Both the position numbers and the translations under genes were made by a program. A stretch of DNA of 64,000 nucleotides from Cenococcum geophilum 1.58 (taxonomy: Eukaryota; Ascomycota; Dothideomycetes; Gloniales; Gloniaceae): contig KV748184.1 in NCBI GenBank assembly GCA_001692895.1, positions 868,001 through 932,000 on the forward strand, written 5' to 3'. The notes below the pieces were generated by a model that saw nothing but the letters and a program-made list of their open reading frames with translations, did not search any database and was not told the origin of the DNA. Shown piece by piece: positions 1-13,700 of the stretch (position 1 is the stretch's first letter; every line of letters begins with the position of its first letter).

Positions 1-191
1 CAGACCTGCTCAAAGTCGCCTCTGGGTCTCTCTTTCGGCTCACTTTCGGAAGGCCATTCAAATTTGATCCTAGGTCCTCTCGATAGGTTTCCCTATTATC
101 TGCAAGCTTGCCCTCATTCTCGTCGTGTCGCACCTCCAACGAAAACACACCTTGTAACCTTTTCTCGGCTTCGACGTATAATACCTTCGAT

Positions 192-2659
192 ATGGAGACT
201 TCACGAGGCCCTCCCCGGGTCAAGAACAAAGCCGCAGCGCCGACTCAGATCAGTGCGGAGCAGCTGCTGCGTGAAGCTGTGGATCGTCAAGAGCCAGGCT
301 TACAAGCACCGACCCAAAGGTTTGCGGATCTTGAGGAGCTTCATGAGTACCAAGGTAGGATACTCTTTGGCAATATTTGAAAAGCTCAAATATGAGCTGA
401 CATAGAGCAGGCAGGAAGCGTAAAGAGTTCGAGGACTATGTACGGCGCAATCGAGTGAATATGAACAATTGGATGCGGTAAGTCTGCGGATGCTAGGTTA
501 TTGGGATATTCTGACAAAATCTATAGGTACGCACAGTGGGAGCTTGAGCAGAAGGAATATCGCAGGGCTAGATCGGTATGCATTACCTCCCTATCCAGCA
601 ACTCTCTAGATTGGCATGCTGACTGCACCTCAGATCTTTGAGCGAGCTCTCGATGTAGATCCCACATCCGTTGTCTTGTGGATAAGATATACGGAATCTG
701 AAATGCGAACGCGTAACATGTATGCACATCTTTAATAGTTATATGGCGCGTGCTAATAGTGCCCTAGAAATCATGCTCGCAATTTATTTGATAGAGCTGT
801 TACCATCTTACCTCGGGGTGAGTACTATCATTTCTAACTTGTTATATCTGTTGACATGTGTTTAGTGGACAAGCTATGGTATAAATATGTTTATATGGAG
901 GAAACTCTCGGTAATGTAGCTGGAGCACGCCAGATTTTTGAACGATGGATGTCGTGGGAGCCAGACGAGGCAGCATGGTCGTCCTATATCAAGATGGAGA
1001 AGAGATACGGAGAGATGCAAAGGGCACGCGCAATATTCGAACGATTTACTGCGTATGTACCCCTATAGACGAATATTATGTAAAGTATACTAACATTGTC
1101 CCACAGAGTACATCCGGAACCTAAGAATTGGATTAAGTGGGCGCGGTTCGAAGAAGAGAGTGGCACCAGTGATCTTGTCCGAGAAGTTTACGGAATGGCT
1201 GTAGAAACTCTAGGAGACGACTTTATGGACGAGAAGCTGTTCATGGCTTATGCGAAGTTTGAAGCAAGGCTCAAGGAGTACGAACGAGCAAGGGCGATAT
1301 ATAAGTTTGCTCTTGATCGGATGCCACGTTCGAAATCGGTAAATCTGCACAAAGCTTACACAACCTTTGAGAAACAATTTGGAGACCGCGATGGTGTGGA
1401 AGATGTCATTTTGTCTAAGCGGAGAGTTCAATATGAGGAACAAGTCAAAGAAAATCCCAAGAATTATGATGCTTGGATTGACCACGCTCGCTTGGTATGT
1501 TGCCTTAATGTTTCTATCTCCCGAATTTTCCATCTAAATCCGTAGCTAACACCCACTAGGAGGAGACTGCAGGAGATGTTGATCGAGTACGTGATGTATA
1601 CGAGCGAGCAATAGCGCAGATACCGCCGACACAAGAAAAGCGCCACTGGAGACGGTACATTTACCTCTGGATTTTCTATGCCTTATACGAAGAAATGACG
1701 AACCAGGACGTTGAGAGGACGAGACAGATCTACCAAGAATGTCTTAAACTTCTCCCACACAAAAAGTTTACCTTCGCAAAGGTCTGGTTGATGACAGCAC
1801 AATTCGAGATTCGGCAAGGGCAACTGCAAACCGCCAGGAAAACACTAGGTCGGGCGCTTGGGATGTGCCCGAAAGACAAGCTGTTCAAAGGCTATATTGA
1901 ACTGGAACTGAAGCTTTTTGAGTTCGTGAGGGTACGAACGCTCTACGAAAAGTATATTGAGTGGAACCCGGCGAACTGTCAGGGTTGGATTAAATTCGCA
2001 GAACTGGAACGTGGGCTCGACGACCTAGACAGAACACGTGCAATATTTGAGCTGTCTGTCGAGCAACCGCAATTGGATATGCCCGAGCTTCTCTGGAAGT
2101 CATATATTGACTTCGAAGAGGAGGAGGGAGAATATGACCGCACCAGGCAGTTGTACGAACGGCTCTTACAAAAGACTGACCATGTCAAGGTCTGGATCAG
2201 CTGGGCCCAATTCGAAATCGGGGTGCCTGAGGATGACGAAGAAGGCGATGAAGAGGAAGAGAGGCCGGTTAGCGAGGAGGCGAAGGCACGGGCGAGGAAG
2301 ATTTTTGAAAGAGCTTATAAGAGCATGAAAGAGAAAGATCTCAAGGAAGAGGTAGGTCTTGTTCTTGTCAACTTGCAGATTCAATATCGATATCTAACTA
2401 TGGTTTGCAGAGAGTCGCCCTCCTCAATGCATGGAAGTCGTTTGAGACGGCGCATGGGTCTCCTGCGGACATCGAAAAGGTCGATGCACAAATGCCGCGC
2501 AAGGTCAAGAAGCGGAGGAAATTGGACGACGACTCATTCGAAGAGTATATGGATTACGTGTTCCCAGCAGACGACGAAAGTGCAGCCAAGATGTCGAAGC
2601 TGCTTCAAATGGCACACAAATGGAAGCAGGAGCAAGCCCAACAGAATGGAGGGGCTTAG
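192..2659 (+). CDS. clf1: Pre-mRNA splicing factor Clf1/Syf3 (crooked-neck type)
   Basis: Scaffold protein of the NineTeen (Prp19-associated) complex, acting in the nucleus in spliceosome assembly and activation. The joined product is about 675 aa, the usual family length, and consists almost entirely of HAT repeats (for example [44 protein letters not shown]). An acidic patch and a basic C-terminal [10 protein letters not shown] segment follow. Ten exons; introns at 355-410, 478-526, 576-633, 720-767, 818-865, 1053-1106, 1495-1559 and 2352-2410, all GT-AG and frame-preserving, so most of the intron load is in the first half. The start at 192 gives METSRGPP, the conserved fungal N-terminus. 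A downstream partner on the same strand begins about 1 kb away. Identification is firm; single splice sites could be off by a few bases. Confidence 0.95.
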
Positions 2660-3682
2660 GGCTTGTCCAATAGGCTTAAGGCCTCCAATCATGTTGGCGG
2701 TAATCTAATCATGTCATCAAGGGGCCAGGGATACCCTTCATCCTTGCACGTTTTTGTTCCGAGTGCTTTCTGGATAGAGATACCCGTTAATCTTCTCGGC
2801 TGCTTAGCTGCCGCGTTTTCTCGACCTCAAGGATTGCTGGACTTAAGCTGCAGCGTCAACAGGTGGTCAACGTGTGGGTTGATGAGTAGCTGAAAATGAT
2901 TCTAGTGGGGCCAGGTGCGGGGCGAATTGGGCCGAAAGCCTTGCTGTTGCTGGTGGAAGTTATCGGAAGAATGTACCGCTTCCGGAAAATTACCATGCTG
3001 TTTCCCCACGGGTGTTTGGAATGTGCAGTAGCGGAGTGATTTGTAGGGTGGAGGGAGCGGAGAGAGTGGAGAGAGTGGAGAGAGTGGAGGCAGTGGAGGA
3101 CAGTGGAGGGCGGTGGGAGGCAGTGAGAGGAAAATGGTGAAGATCAATGGAGGTCTTTTGGCGCCTGCCCGCGATTAATGCTGACCCACGGCAGTGGAAC
3201 GGACCCCCGAACACAAAGCCGAAGCCCAGGAACTGCACACCTTGTCCATGTCTCCATGCCATTGCCAAGCCCGCTGCGATAACGAGAGCGCCGTTATGTG
3301 GTATAAAAGTGCCACGATTCTTTCAAAACTTGTCTTCCTATCTGACCCACTGCAAGGCGCTGAGATTCGGCCTCACCGCTCAGAACTGCGTCCAAGGGCT
3401 GTGCGGAGAATCTGAGAAGTACTCCAGAGCTAGGGGGGCCTTTTTGTCGGCCGCCCATCGACCATTTCGCGGGCCCAAGGCGCGGGGCATCAGAAGCCGA
3501 CCAGGGTCCTCAGAAGCCGACCAGGATCTTCAGAAAAAAGAAGGCCGTTATCTCGACCACCATTCCATTATTCCCTAAAAACTTGACCACCAGCCTCACT
3601 GCTCGCTGCTTCCCTCTTCTTCCATTCCCCCTTCTTCCATTCCCCCTCCTTCACCTCTCCCGTCGCTGTTATCATAGCCCGC
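2660..3682. other. Intergenic region with GGA/GAGAGTGGA low-complexity tract
   Basis: I see no supportable gene here. Positions 3043-3135 hold a purine-rich tract built from GAGAGTGGA and GGCAGTGGA units. Positions 3489-3530 hold a short direct repeat of TCAGAAGCCGACCAGG. Pyrimidine-rich sequence from 3590 to 3665 probably belongs to the leader of the next gene. Confidence 0.6.
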
Positions 3683-3712
3683 ATGGGCCAACTATTTCCC
3701 GCCGCTCTCACT

Positions 3713-5427
3713 ATGACAAAGCCCAAAGTGCTCCAGCTTGGAGAAATTGACCAGTACGTTGTTCCGTTTCCCAAGGCACCTGTGCCGTGACCGGCTACTG
3801 CCCTTTGTGTATTGCGACCTACTGTATCCCAGCCTCCCCCTTGCCTGGCCGTCGTTCGGATTCTATACGAGTACTGGTCTTACAAGGATTGCACCTTTCA
3901 CAGCGCCCACGAGTCATGGAATTCGCTCTCCCCCCTCGCCGACATCGTTGTACCCGCAGCTCGTAGCCGCGCCGAGTTTTTAGAAGAGTGTAGGAGTGGG
4001 AGGCTGGAGGGTATCGTCGCTGTATATCGCACGTTTGGGAGCGTAGATATAACTGGTCTATTCGATGCGGAGCTGGTCGCGGTCCTACCAAAGAGCTTGA
4101 AGTTTATATGTCACAATGGTTAGTCGAAGTTCAATTATGTTAGATCGAAGCTTTCCTTCACCTCGTCCGCCTCCAGTTTCTTGACCACAGAAGACTGGAG
4201 TTTCGGAACGTGCATCTAGCCTTGGCAAGAGCACATTTGAGGCAGGTTTCAGCGAATCAAGTTTCGGCGACGTAACTGAAGCTGTCAAGGCTGGCCGTTC
4301 CGCAACCCCAGTGGATTCTCCGCGGAAATTTCAAGCTGCAGTCTGCCTTCTCTCGGGGCCTCCGCAACCTGTCTGACGTCAAAGCACGTGTTCACATTTT
4401 AGTTTGTTAGAACAATTGGGTAGCGCGCTCACCATCAATCCTTCCAGGAGCCGGTTATGATCAAGTGGACGTCTATGCTTGCACAGAACGTGGCATCAAA
4501 GTCTCGAATGTGCCCACAGCCGCCGACGACGCGACAGCCGATGTCAATATGTTCCTCATAATTGGCGCGCTTCGCGGCTTCAACACATCTATGGTTGCTC
4601 TGCGCGAAGGCGGATGGCGGGGTCACCCTCCACCACCTCTAGGCCATGACCCGGAAGGCAAGACGCTAGGCATATTGGGCATGGGTGGGATTGGTAGAAA
4701 TCTTAAGAAGAAGGCAGAGGCGTTTGGGATGAAGGTAGTTTACTGTAACCGTAATAAGTTAAGCGATGAGCGTGCAGGTGGCGCTCAATATCTAAGCTTC
4801 GAGGAATTACTTTCGACCAGCGACGTTATTAGTCTGAATCTCCCCTTGAATGTAAGTTCGCGGCGTTGTTCTCTTACTACGCCTTTCTATTCTTCCGACC
4901 CAATGGGCTTCCGTATTGTCCTCACCGCGTACAGTTATACCATAAAGTAGGGCATCCCAAGCTGACAGATGTTCTAGAAAAATACCCGCCACTTAATATC
5001 CACTCGTGAGTTTGAGATGATGAAAAGGGGAGTTGTAATCGTGAATACTGCTCGAGGGGCCGTCATCGACGAAGAAGCATTGGTTAAGGCTTTAGATAGC
5101 GGTCATGTGTGGTCTTGCGGTTTAGACGTGTATGAGGAGGAGCCGAAGGTGCATCCGGGTCTGGTTGCGAATCCTCATGTCATGCTTTTGCCGCATATGG
5201 GGACTTGGACTGTAGAGGTAAGTTCGCTTGATCTACGTCACGGATGTACGGGAACAGAGCCGAGAAGGTTGCTGGAAGATGATGCTTAGGTGATGACTGA
5301 ACGCTGCTGACTGCCGAATGTTTTTCAGACCCAAACGGCTGTAGAGGAATGGAATATTGGCAACGTGCGGGCCGCGCTGGAAAAAGGGAAACTGAACACT
5401 GTCGTGCCTGAGCAAGCCGACATGTGA
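3713..5427 (+). CDS. D-isomer 2-hydroxyacid dehydrogenase, glyoxylate/hydroxypyruvate reductase type
   Basis: NAD(P)H-dependent reductase of 2-oxo acids, probably glyoxylate to glycolate (GOR1-like in fungi). The joined product is 332 aa, the usual length. The catalytic-domain start reads MTKPKVLQLGEID; the Rossmann fingerprint is GILGMGGIG; the substrate/cofactor arginine is in VNTARGAV; the acid is in YEEEP; the catalytic His is in LLPHMGT. Introns at 3754-3903, 4119-4447, 4852-4977 and 5218-5328. The second is 329 nt, long for this genome. An in-frame upstream ATG at 3683 would add ten residues. I prefer 3713 because relatives begin with M-[ST]-KPKVL. The exact oxo-acid substrate cannot be read from sequence. 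Confidence 0.9.
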
Positions 5428-8400
5428 AACCTCTCTAGAGCATTTCGGTCCACGACAACCGGAAAAGCTGAATTTGGTGCTTTTACTATAGAAAATCATC
5501 GCTAGGGTTATATGCTTTGGACGGTATGGGGATCATAGATAGAATAGAGAAAACCGAATAGATTGCCAAGTATCTTTTGCTGCCTTACCCGAGGCGAGGA
5601 CACCATGGGGAGCTCCTGCATTTGAGCCTTTGCTTATTGCCCCGACGGGGAAATGAAATTGGTTGGCTGTGTGGAGTCTATCGCTTCACGATTCCTTTCT
5701 TGGATTCCACGAAAATCACCAGCGTGGGAGAACACCGAAGATGGCGATTATTTGTCATGCCGAGATCGTCCTTGTGCTCCATACACTGCATCGGTCGTGC
5801 TACCTGTCAAAATGACTCTGGATACGTGCAGGCCTACGACCCCGTGCTTCCGGTTGTGGCGAGGGAGAGAGTACTTGGTCGCAACCATAGCATGGGACGA
5901 GCAAGTATCCGAAGGTTGAGACGAAGCAGATTAGCTGGCTGCAGCAGATGGAGGCGTTTTCATGAGATGATGCAGGACCCAGGAGTGTCGCCGGTCCTAG
6001 AGGGTTATGCGCTGTGCACATGCTTTGATGACAGCTAACGGCCCTGGGGCGCTCGGTTGGCGGCGGTTGGAAGCTTTCTAGAAAGGTGTCTTGCAGGAAT
6101 GACGGCTGCACTTCAGGGATACACCCTGAGGATGCTGGAGATGGGGTCCAAGACGATCGCAGATTCGCGGCGTGGATAGGAACAGCTCGTGCATCATCCG
6201 CTCAGAGAATTCTGGCTGCTTCGGCTGTTCTCCATGCAGTCGCACACTGCCATCCCTGCCTCCGCTGAAGTCCTATCTGCTCTCCTGGTTAATCTTTCCT
6301 GCGACACTGCTTCATGTCACTTTGTTTCATGTGGCCTAGCAGCCCGTGCCGCTGTCAGTTTGTGCTTGTGCAATACTTCACGGCTGCCTCTGCCATTACC
6401 CGTGGGCAGGTCTATGTGGCACAATCTACTCAAGCTGTATCTCGGAAATAACACCGGCGTCAAAGGGCTTTTGCCTCATGCTCGCTATCTACCTGGCTGT
6501 CTAGATCTACACCATGGGTGGGATGCCAACAGCAAGACCTGCCTAGCCGGGAACTGAGCACGGGCAAACACGCGTTTACGATTACGAAAATAACAGCGCA
6601 CCGCGGTATTTATATCCTCTCGTCAGCACCTGTAGTTCTCCTCACAAGCAGTATCGATGATGGGGACCGAGTCCGATGCGCAGGCCGATGGATAGCCGGG
6701 CCGCGAAACAACTCATCCCCTGTTCTATTCCGCCTTGGCTTCTGTGCTGTAACTGGTGACACGCGGCGAGGCTGCGTACAGAGCGAACCCGGCTTCCAGA
6801 ATGATAGAGATGCGGGAGAGATGCCTCTATAGAATAGAAGACAGCGCGTGAGATCAGGTGCTCCAGGGGTGCTTTCGCGCTCGTGGGGAGCAATCTATCC
6901 GAATCTTCCGTCGGGGTTTATACACAGGCTAGGCCGTTGGTACTACCAGGCGGCCCCTTTCGTAACCCTGAGAGGCATTCCCGAATGGTGAGCAGCGCGC
7001 CGCCGGATGCCAGGTCGAATGCACCTTTGTAATATGGCCAGGGCTGATCATGTCATGGGTGATTCAGTGACATTCCAGATTGGGCCACATGCCGCTGCGC
7101 TTAACCCATCCACGGCTATGCTGCTCATCCTCTTGCACTAAACGAACCACCAGCGAGCGCCGAGCTACCTTTCAGGTGCCGAGAGCGACGCGGAGGCCTA
7201 TCCCGTGCATTGGTGTTGGCGATGGGGGCAGAAGGTTGTTCCCCTGGTGCATGCCTACCTAGTTATTGGCATATTCATGGTGCAGGCGCATCGAGGGTTC
7301 TCCATATTGACTAAGCTGGGGTCTAGAGACGGAAGCGGCCTAGCGCCAAGTAGAGGAAGACATTTTTCTCATCTGCCTCAAGGGCCACATCTCATCTCAT
7401 TCCAAGCAGCGCAACGAGACGGTGATCCATATTCCATCGCGTTTCGTGCGTGGGCAGCACTAGACCAGTCCGCGACCGTACCAGTCCTGCAGTCCAGCGA
7501 CCAGCAGAGCGCGAAGCGAAAAGCGAACGACGAACCGCCCGAGTCCCCTGGCAGCTCGCTTGAGCAAGAGTGTCGAGCGAAGCGAAGAAAGCCCCGGATT
7601 ATTATTTGCAGGCACAAACGCACCCATCCTCAAGGTATGTCGAGACTGCACCTCCTCAAGCTGCTGCTCTGCTGCTTTGCTGCTTTGCTGCCTTTGTGCG
7701 CCAAACTCGCTTTGAGCTGCCGGCTAGACAGGCGGCTAGCACCCTCTCCCTCTGCACTCTCCGCGCGTTGCTCTCCACGCCCTCTGCCTTATGCTCCCTC
7801 ACTCTCGCTCTCTCTCCCTCGGGCGTGGGTGACTGCGCGGCGGACGGACGCGACCTGTCCTCCATGGCCCTCATCGCTTATCATCCCGTCCTCGCACAGC
7901 CACCAGGCAGTCAGTTTTAACGCACCGCTGCACTGACCTTCCGCGTTGACGTTGGGGTTGGCCGGGAGAGCCAATGGGGGGAACCAAGCAAACCCTTCCT
8001 TTCAGCGCATTTATTTCTCGCATTTCTTGACGCATGATCCCGCCCGACTTTTGACTGCCACTTTTGCTCGCTGGCGATCCCCCCTGCCCCGTCTGGCACT
8101 CGAGCCTCCAGCTTGCGCGCTCCACCCGAAAGAGTGCATTGCTGACCTCGTCTCTCTCTCCTTAGTTTTACTGGACCCGTCGCTCAGGTCGTCGCCCTCG
8201 CCAGCGGCCGCCGTGCCTCAAACCGAGGTCCCTATTAAGCGGCAGCCCCAGCAGCCCCAAACAGCCCCAGCAGCCCAGGACCGAAAGAAAAACCCCTGGA
8301 TTGCCTGGACTGCCATTTCACCGACTGTCTAGCTCGACGCCCCGATCCCGATCGGTCGATTACGTTTTCCCGCCATCTGCGTCTCGGCCTGCCTTCCGCT

Positions 8401-8602
8401 TGCTTTTCTCCCTTCCCTCTCGCCTGTGAGCCTCGTCCCGTCCAAACCACGTCAAGCTTTTCGCTTCGCTCCCCTAGACTTCGCCTGAGCAGACGCGCTC
8501 CTTTTGGGGACACCTACACCTACGTGCGACTACACACGAGGCAGGGCAGTCTCGACGCCGTGCCGGGTGGGACCATCTGGGCCCATTCACCGCCAGGCGT
8601 GA
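5428..8602. other. 3.2-kb gene-free region and pyrimidine-rich leader of the next gene
   Basis: Open frames here (for example 5577-6038 and 7205-7936) have no recognisable family, no splice partners and biased composition, so I leave them out. From about 7640 to 8600 the plus strand is strongly C/T-rich, with stretches such as CTGCTGCTCTGCTGCTTTGCTG and many CTC runs. This is typical of a long 5' untranslated leader of a fungal regulatory gene. Confidence 0.5.
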
Positions 8603-10792
8603 ATGTCACACGATTATCACAAACCACCGAACAGCAGCGCGCCGTACTCTCCTGCATTGTCGCATTACTCCCAAGCTAGCATGGCCGAGCAGAATAATTC
8701 ACAGTCGAGGCAACAGCCTACTTCCTACCCGTCACCGCACTCCTATCCCTCACCGTCGATGCAGCCTACCTACACCTATCCTCCGCCTCAGGGCCAGTCG
8801 GGCCAAGAGCCATACCGCGCATCGCCGACGGGTTCGAATATGTCGCTGCCTTCGTTGAACTTACCTCCCATACGTTTGCAGGACAATCAGGGACAGCCTC
8901 CACCGCAGTCGCAGCCCGGCCAACAGCCGATGGGCTCACCGCTTCCTCCTCCCGTAGCTCCCATGAGCGCGTATTATCCTCCCCATCCCGGCCAGTCCCT
9001 GCCACCACCGGGCCAACAAATGAACATCACATCCTCACCACACAATCTCGCGATGCGGTACCAACTACCTCCGCAAGGAGAGCCGAGGATGATGTCGGGA
9101 GGGAGACACAAGAAGGAGATCAAGCGTCGGACCAAGACGGGCTGTTTGACGTGTCGCAAGCGGAGAATAAAGGTGAGCATACCCCTGGGAGTTTGCTACT
9201 TTCATCCGGTTGGATTTCGCGATGGCTGTCAATGCTCGATGGAGGAAGTAGAAGCTTTCGAGGAGAACTGCGGGTTGTCGTCCGTAACCGAGCCACCGCC
9301 AGAAGCGAGAACCAAACCTACCCTACATCTCAATTTCGACTGCATATCTTGTCTCTCTATATACAATTCACTGACTTCATTCTTTCACGTTTAGTGCGAC
9401 GAAGCTCATCCTACCTGCCGAAACTGCCAAAAGAGCAAGCGCGAGTGCATGGGCTATGACCCTATATTTAAACAGCAACCAGGCCCCGCTCAAATACAAC
9501 CCGCACCAAGCGCTGCTCCATTAGCGACTTCAACGCCCGCTTCCGCGCCACCAGCACAGGTCCCATACGCTCACGTCCCACAAGGCTACGCTCCAGCTGC
9601 GAGTGCAGGCTACGCACCGCCTATTGCTGCGTCTGGGCCGGGGCCCCACCCATCTTACGATTCGTTCAACTCTGCCATTGATCCAGCTCTGGCTGCTGCT
9701 GATCCGGCTGCCATGCAAGGGGCTCCAGCACCTTACAATAGCGCACAAGCATTACCACCAGCACTAAGAGCAGGTTTAGGCAGTGCGAGTCCATACTCAT
9801 CTGCTGCATCGGACGGTCAGCCGCTTAAAGGTAGGAGCGCATAAAGAACCCATACCTTTCTCTAGCACGCAAAGCCATATATCATTATAACTAGACCCCC
9901 ACTAACACGTGCTCATCCAGCAAAGCGGATCAAGATCGATGACCTCTTTCCCTATGGTGGACACAACCCTCCCGAAGTACCCGCAAGGACAAGTCCCATT
10001 CCCTCTGAGCTAGACGCTGAAATCACCAATGTTTACACAAAAGATTACTGTCCTGGACTAGACGCGATCCTGGAATCTACCTGGTTTGCGACGAACGATA
10101 ACGGCCTCAATAGGATGATAGGTGACAAGGCCCTACACGAGGAGGTTGCCCATTTCGTGGAAACCTGCAAATTCTACAACAATCAAATGTATGACGGCAT
10201 GTCGCGGATACCTAGTCAAGAGGCACGCCTTATTTGGCACATGCTAAGCGTTTGTCGGCAACCACCCCCTACCTCAAATGGCACGAACGGAACCACGCCA
10301 GCCAAAGAGGAAGATGATGGCCTATCCCTTAAAGAAGTTCGAGCACGACTTGATATACTAGAAGCCCTTCTCACAAACCAAAACCTGGACTCGAATTCTC
10401 TTCTCCAACTTCCGTATCCCGTTGGTATCAGCGAGCAGAAGAAGGCGGAAATCGAATTCTGGGAGCATTTGGGCAATTTTGTCGTGTTTGCGGACAACGA
10501 GTCTGCCCCTGCTGGTGCAGTCGACCGTGCCCTCGGAACCATGCGTGGACTCCTTCAACAAATCGAGGCCCGAGATGTCCTATACTCCATTGCTATTGCG
10601 CGAATTTCAGGCGGCCGCGTCCCCGGGTTTCCTAACAGCATACCGACGCCCGTGAATAACAACCCTAATGACGAGATCAACAAGTTGAACATAGCTATGA
10701 GATTCATCCAGGACGAAGCCAAGGCCAGCACCCAGCAGGTCATCACACGTATCTGCGACATGGCTTTGTCGTCGTGGATCGTTGGCCGGTAA
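8603..10792 (+). CDS. Zn2Cys6 (C6) fungal transcription factor, Pro/Gln-rich N-terminus
   Basis: Nuclear DNA-binding regulator of 625 aa. Residues 1-170 are Pro/Gln/Ser/Tyr-rich and disordered. The binuclear zinc cluster at about 180-207 reads C-x2-C-x6-C-x6-C-x2-C-x6-C (TGCLTCRKRRIK then CDEAHPTCRNCQKSKREC). A basic KKEIKRRTK arm lies just before it. An Ala/Pro-rich linker follows, then a helical C-terminal half without the usual fungal_trans signature. Introns at 9173-9394 and 9831-9920. The first interrupts the zinc cluster exactly before the third Cys, a common intron position in this family. Resembles the Moc3-type C6 proteins in the zinc cluster; I do not assign a pathway. The gene stands alone with very long flanks, and its leader suggests regulated translation or transcription. 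Confidence 0.88.
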
Positions 10793-13700
10793 TGCGGGGC
10801 AATAATAATGGGAGCGTTTGCGCTCTGTTTTCCCCTTGTGTGGCTGCAATATGCATAAAACGCGCAAAAGTGGCCGTCGGTGGCACCATCTTATTTCCTC
10901 TTTACTGGGATATATTTGCTTTAGTCTGGAAAGCGTTGGTGGGTGGGAAAAACGATTTTGCGTGTTTTATTCTGCGTTGCTTTGCGAGGAAAGTTAAAGA
11001 TTGCGTTTTCTGTACCATTAGCGGGCGATGTTCACCCATCATCCACCATCCATCCATCACATGATTTCGAGCAATATTCTAAATTATTCTCTCCTTTGTT
11101 ACACGTTCTCACTCAAATCCACGGTTCCTCCTAGTCCCATTTCTTCTACAAACTTTCCATCTTCCGCTCGACATTTTCGGGTCTCTGCATGCGGGAAGCG
11201 GTGAGCTGGGTTAAGACTACTTTTTTCTTCCTTTTCCAATAGGGCAGCCAGCGCGTACGGTGATGTGCAACGCACACCACACGGCTGGCGGACGGAAACA
11301 GACTAGCATTGTAATTGTATTTTTTTCCTCTTCGTCCCCGCCGGTTGTAATTGGGCGTGGAGGGGAATGGGATGGGAAACTCCTTTGGTTTGGTTGCTGT
11401 ACCCCTAGCTGGCATCAGATCGAACCAAAAATCGAGCAAAACTTAAATGATAGACTGGTGAAAAATTTTGTTTTTTGTTTGTTGCGAGCTGTTTTCGAGA
11501 TCTGGTTGGTTCACGGTGACTTGATGTGATTTTAGGGATGAAAATGGCTGTGCTGAAACTCGGTTGACCTTTCCATGAACTTCGAGAGCCTGCTTTACCA
11601 TTCTTTGTAAGGCGGCTAGGGGCTTTCAAAGATGCTCTGCTATCACTGCTTGGCTTGCCTGCTCTCGGGCATTGGTTGGTGTGGATTTCAGACCTTTTCG
11701 CCAATTACATATCTCAACAGGAGACCGCTTCTGCACCTCCACCGCAACTCTACAAAGAAACTCTTGATTGGATTTTTCTAGGGTCTGGTTACCCAATCAC
11801 CGCGTCCTGGTCCTCAGCACGCTATTCGCCGTTCGCTAATATGCCACACCACGGCCTGCTCCATGCAGTTTTCTGTTTCTTCTCTCCCCTTGCTTTGCTC
11901 TCGGGTATTCCTTCCTTGGTAACATGCTGATGCACTGACTGCAAAGTGACGGCAACGGCTACGGCTACGGCGGCGTCGGAAAATATACACGCGGTTGGGT
12001 GCGAGCTGTGGTGTGGCGTCATCGTCTTTGCGGCTGCGTGCTACCGCTTTGTGGCGCCCTATTAGAGCTTTCATTGGGGGTTGTTCGTTGCACAAGTAAG
12101 GGGGAAGAAAGGTGCTTAGTGATGACGTAGTGTCTTGAGGAGTATTGATTGTCTTGGAGGTTGTGGTGGTCAGAAATCCTTCCTGTAGCATATTATAGGT
12201 TGCGTTTACGATGATGCTGAGTTGACGGTGTTTTATGAGTTGCTCAATTCTTTCTGCGCCGCTGTTTCTTGGTGGAGCAGTCAACGTTAGATTGGTGGGG
12301 TAACGATTTACTAGTAGCATTTTATGGGCCTCATATTACAAAGGGCTTTTTCCTCAGTGTCGTCTGGATAAAGGAATCCGTAAGGATATCAACCATAAAA
12401 GTCAAATTCTGATATGGAGGGAGTGTCCTAGATCATGGAGAACTTGTCGGGTGCAAGTTTCAATTCATCGTAAGAACGCACTGCTTTCCATCGCGTTTGG
12501 AATTTAGCTAAAACATAACAGTAGATACCAGCCCCCCGAACGATTAATCTGTGTAAGATATTCTAAACGTTCGATAATTCGATAAGTACGCAGCATCTTG
12601 CCAACTAGAGCAAAAAGTAAAATAGTTGAACCCTAAATTATGTGAAGGGATAGCATTAGGAACGGGTTTCAGCCGCTGGTAGTTCTCCATGGAAATTCAA
12701 TCCCCATTGAGAAGATGATAAAACGCCTCATTATCGCCTTATGAAACATTCGCGTAAGCTTGCAGAACGGCATAGCCGCTGAACACCTTCCCCAAAGTCC
12801 AGCTCAGAAGAGTGCTCGCCTTAGATTCCTATCGTTGCGAGACGAGGGTTTTAAACAAGGCTGATACAGGAACGAAATATGATGAGCTAGGCTGATTCCG
12901 CCAGAGCCGAGAAGGCTCCGCCAGAATCAAGATCTCCTAGTGGCAGCAGTAAACCATCCTCAGATCAACTGATTTCTAATACAATTCAATCCGGAAACAC
13001 CGCAAACGCTCTCACATTGATTATATGAGTCGACAGCGGAATTAAAGTGGCAAGCAAAGAGTTATCAGCAGAAGTATTCACCGGAAGAGCTGGAAGCTCC
13101 TGGAAGAGCGGTCGCGAAAGTGAGGCCCGTCTGCACGAACTGATTGCTTTTTCTAAAAGAGAGCAACTTCGCCACTGCCCCACCCGCTGTCAAACTCCTT
13201 AGGCACTAGGAGGACTCGCATAATTTTGGCCCCAAGATGGGATCTCGAATGAGGACGTGGCCTGACCCGTGGCCCAGGAAGCGGCCCAACTATGAGTTGC
13301 ATGTAGTTCGCCAGTTCTTACCGGCCGTCTGCCAGTCCAGCCAGCGTGGCCACCAGGCCGGCGCAGCAAAAACATACCCAAATTTTGGAGTCTTAAGCGA
13401 ATGTTTCAGAGGCTCTGATGCCCGAATCAACCACTGTCATTGGAGCATGAACCTAAGCTGTGCGCACCCACTCGGCCGAACGCTTCCACATTCTCCCTAT
13501 CTCTACCTTCAGCGCGGATGTGGACATCTCCGAACACTGAAGCCTCGAATTGGAGCCGCTTAGCTTTTCTTCAACAGCAGTAAACATGAGGCGGATACGC
13601 AAACCATTGCTGATGAATAGAACAGAACTATCCGCGAGCCTATCTTTATCCGCCGGAAAATTTTAAGTTTTCTATTCAGCCGCAGATTTGAGGAAACCTA

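Noticed and set aside
7205..7936. 243-aa open frame on the plus strand
   Set aside because: Lies in C/T-rich leader sequence, low complexity, no family motif, and overlaps other open frames on both strands.
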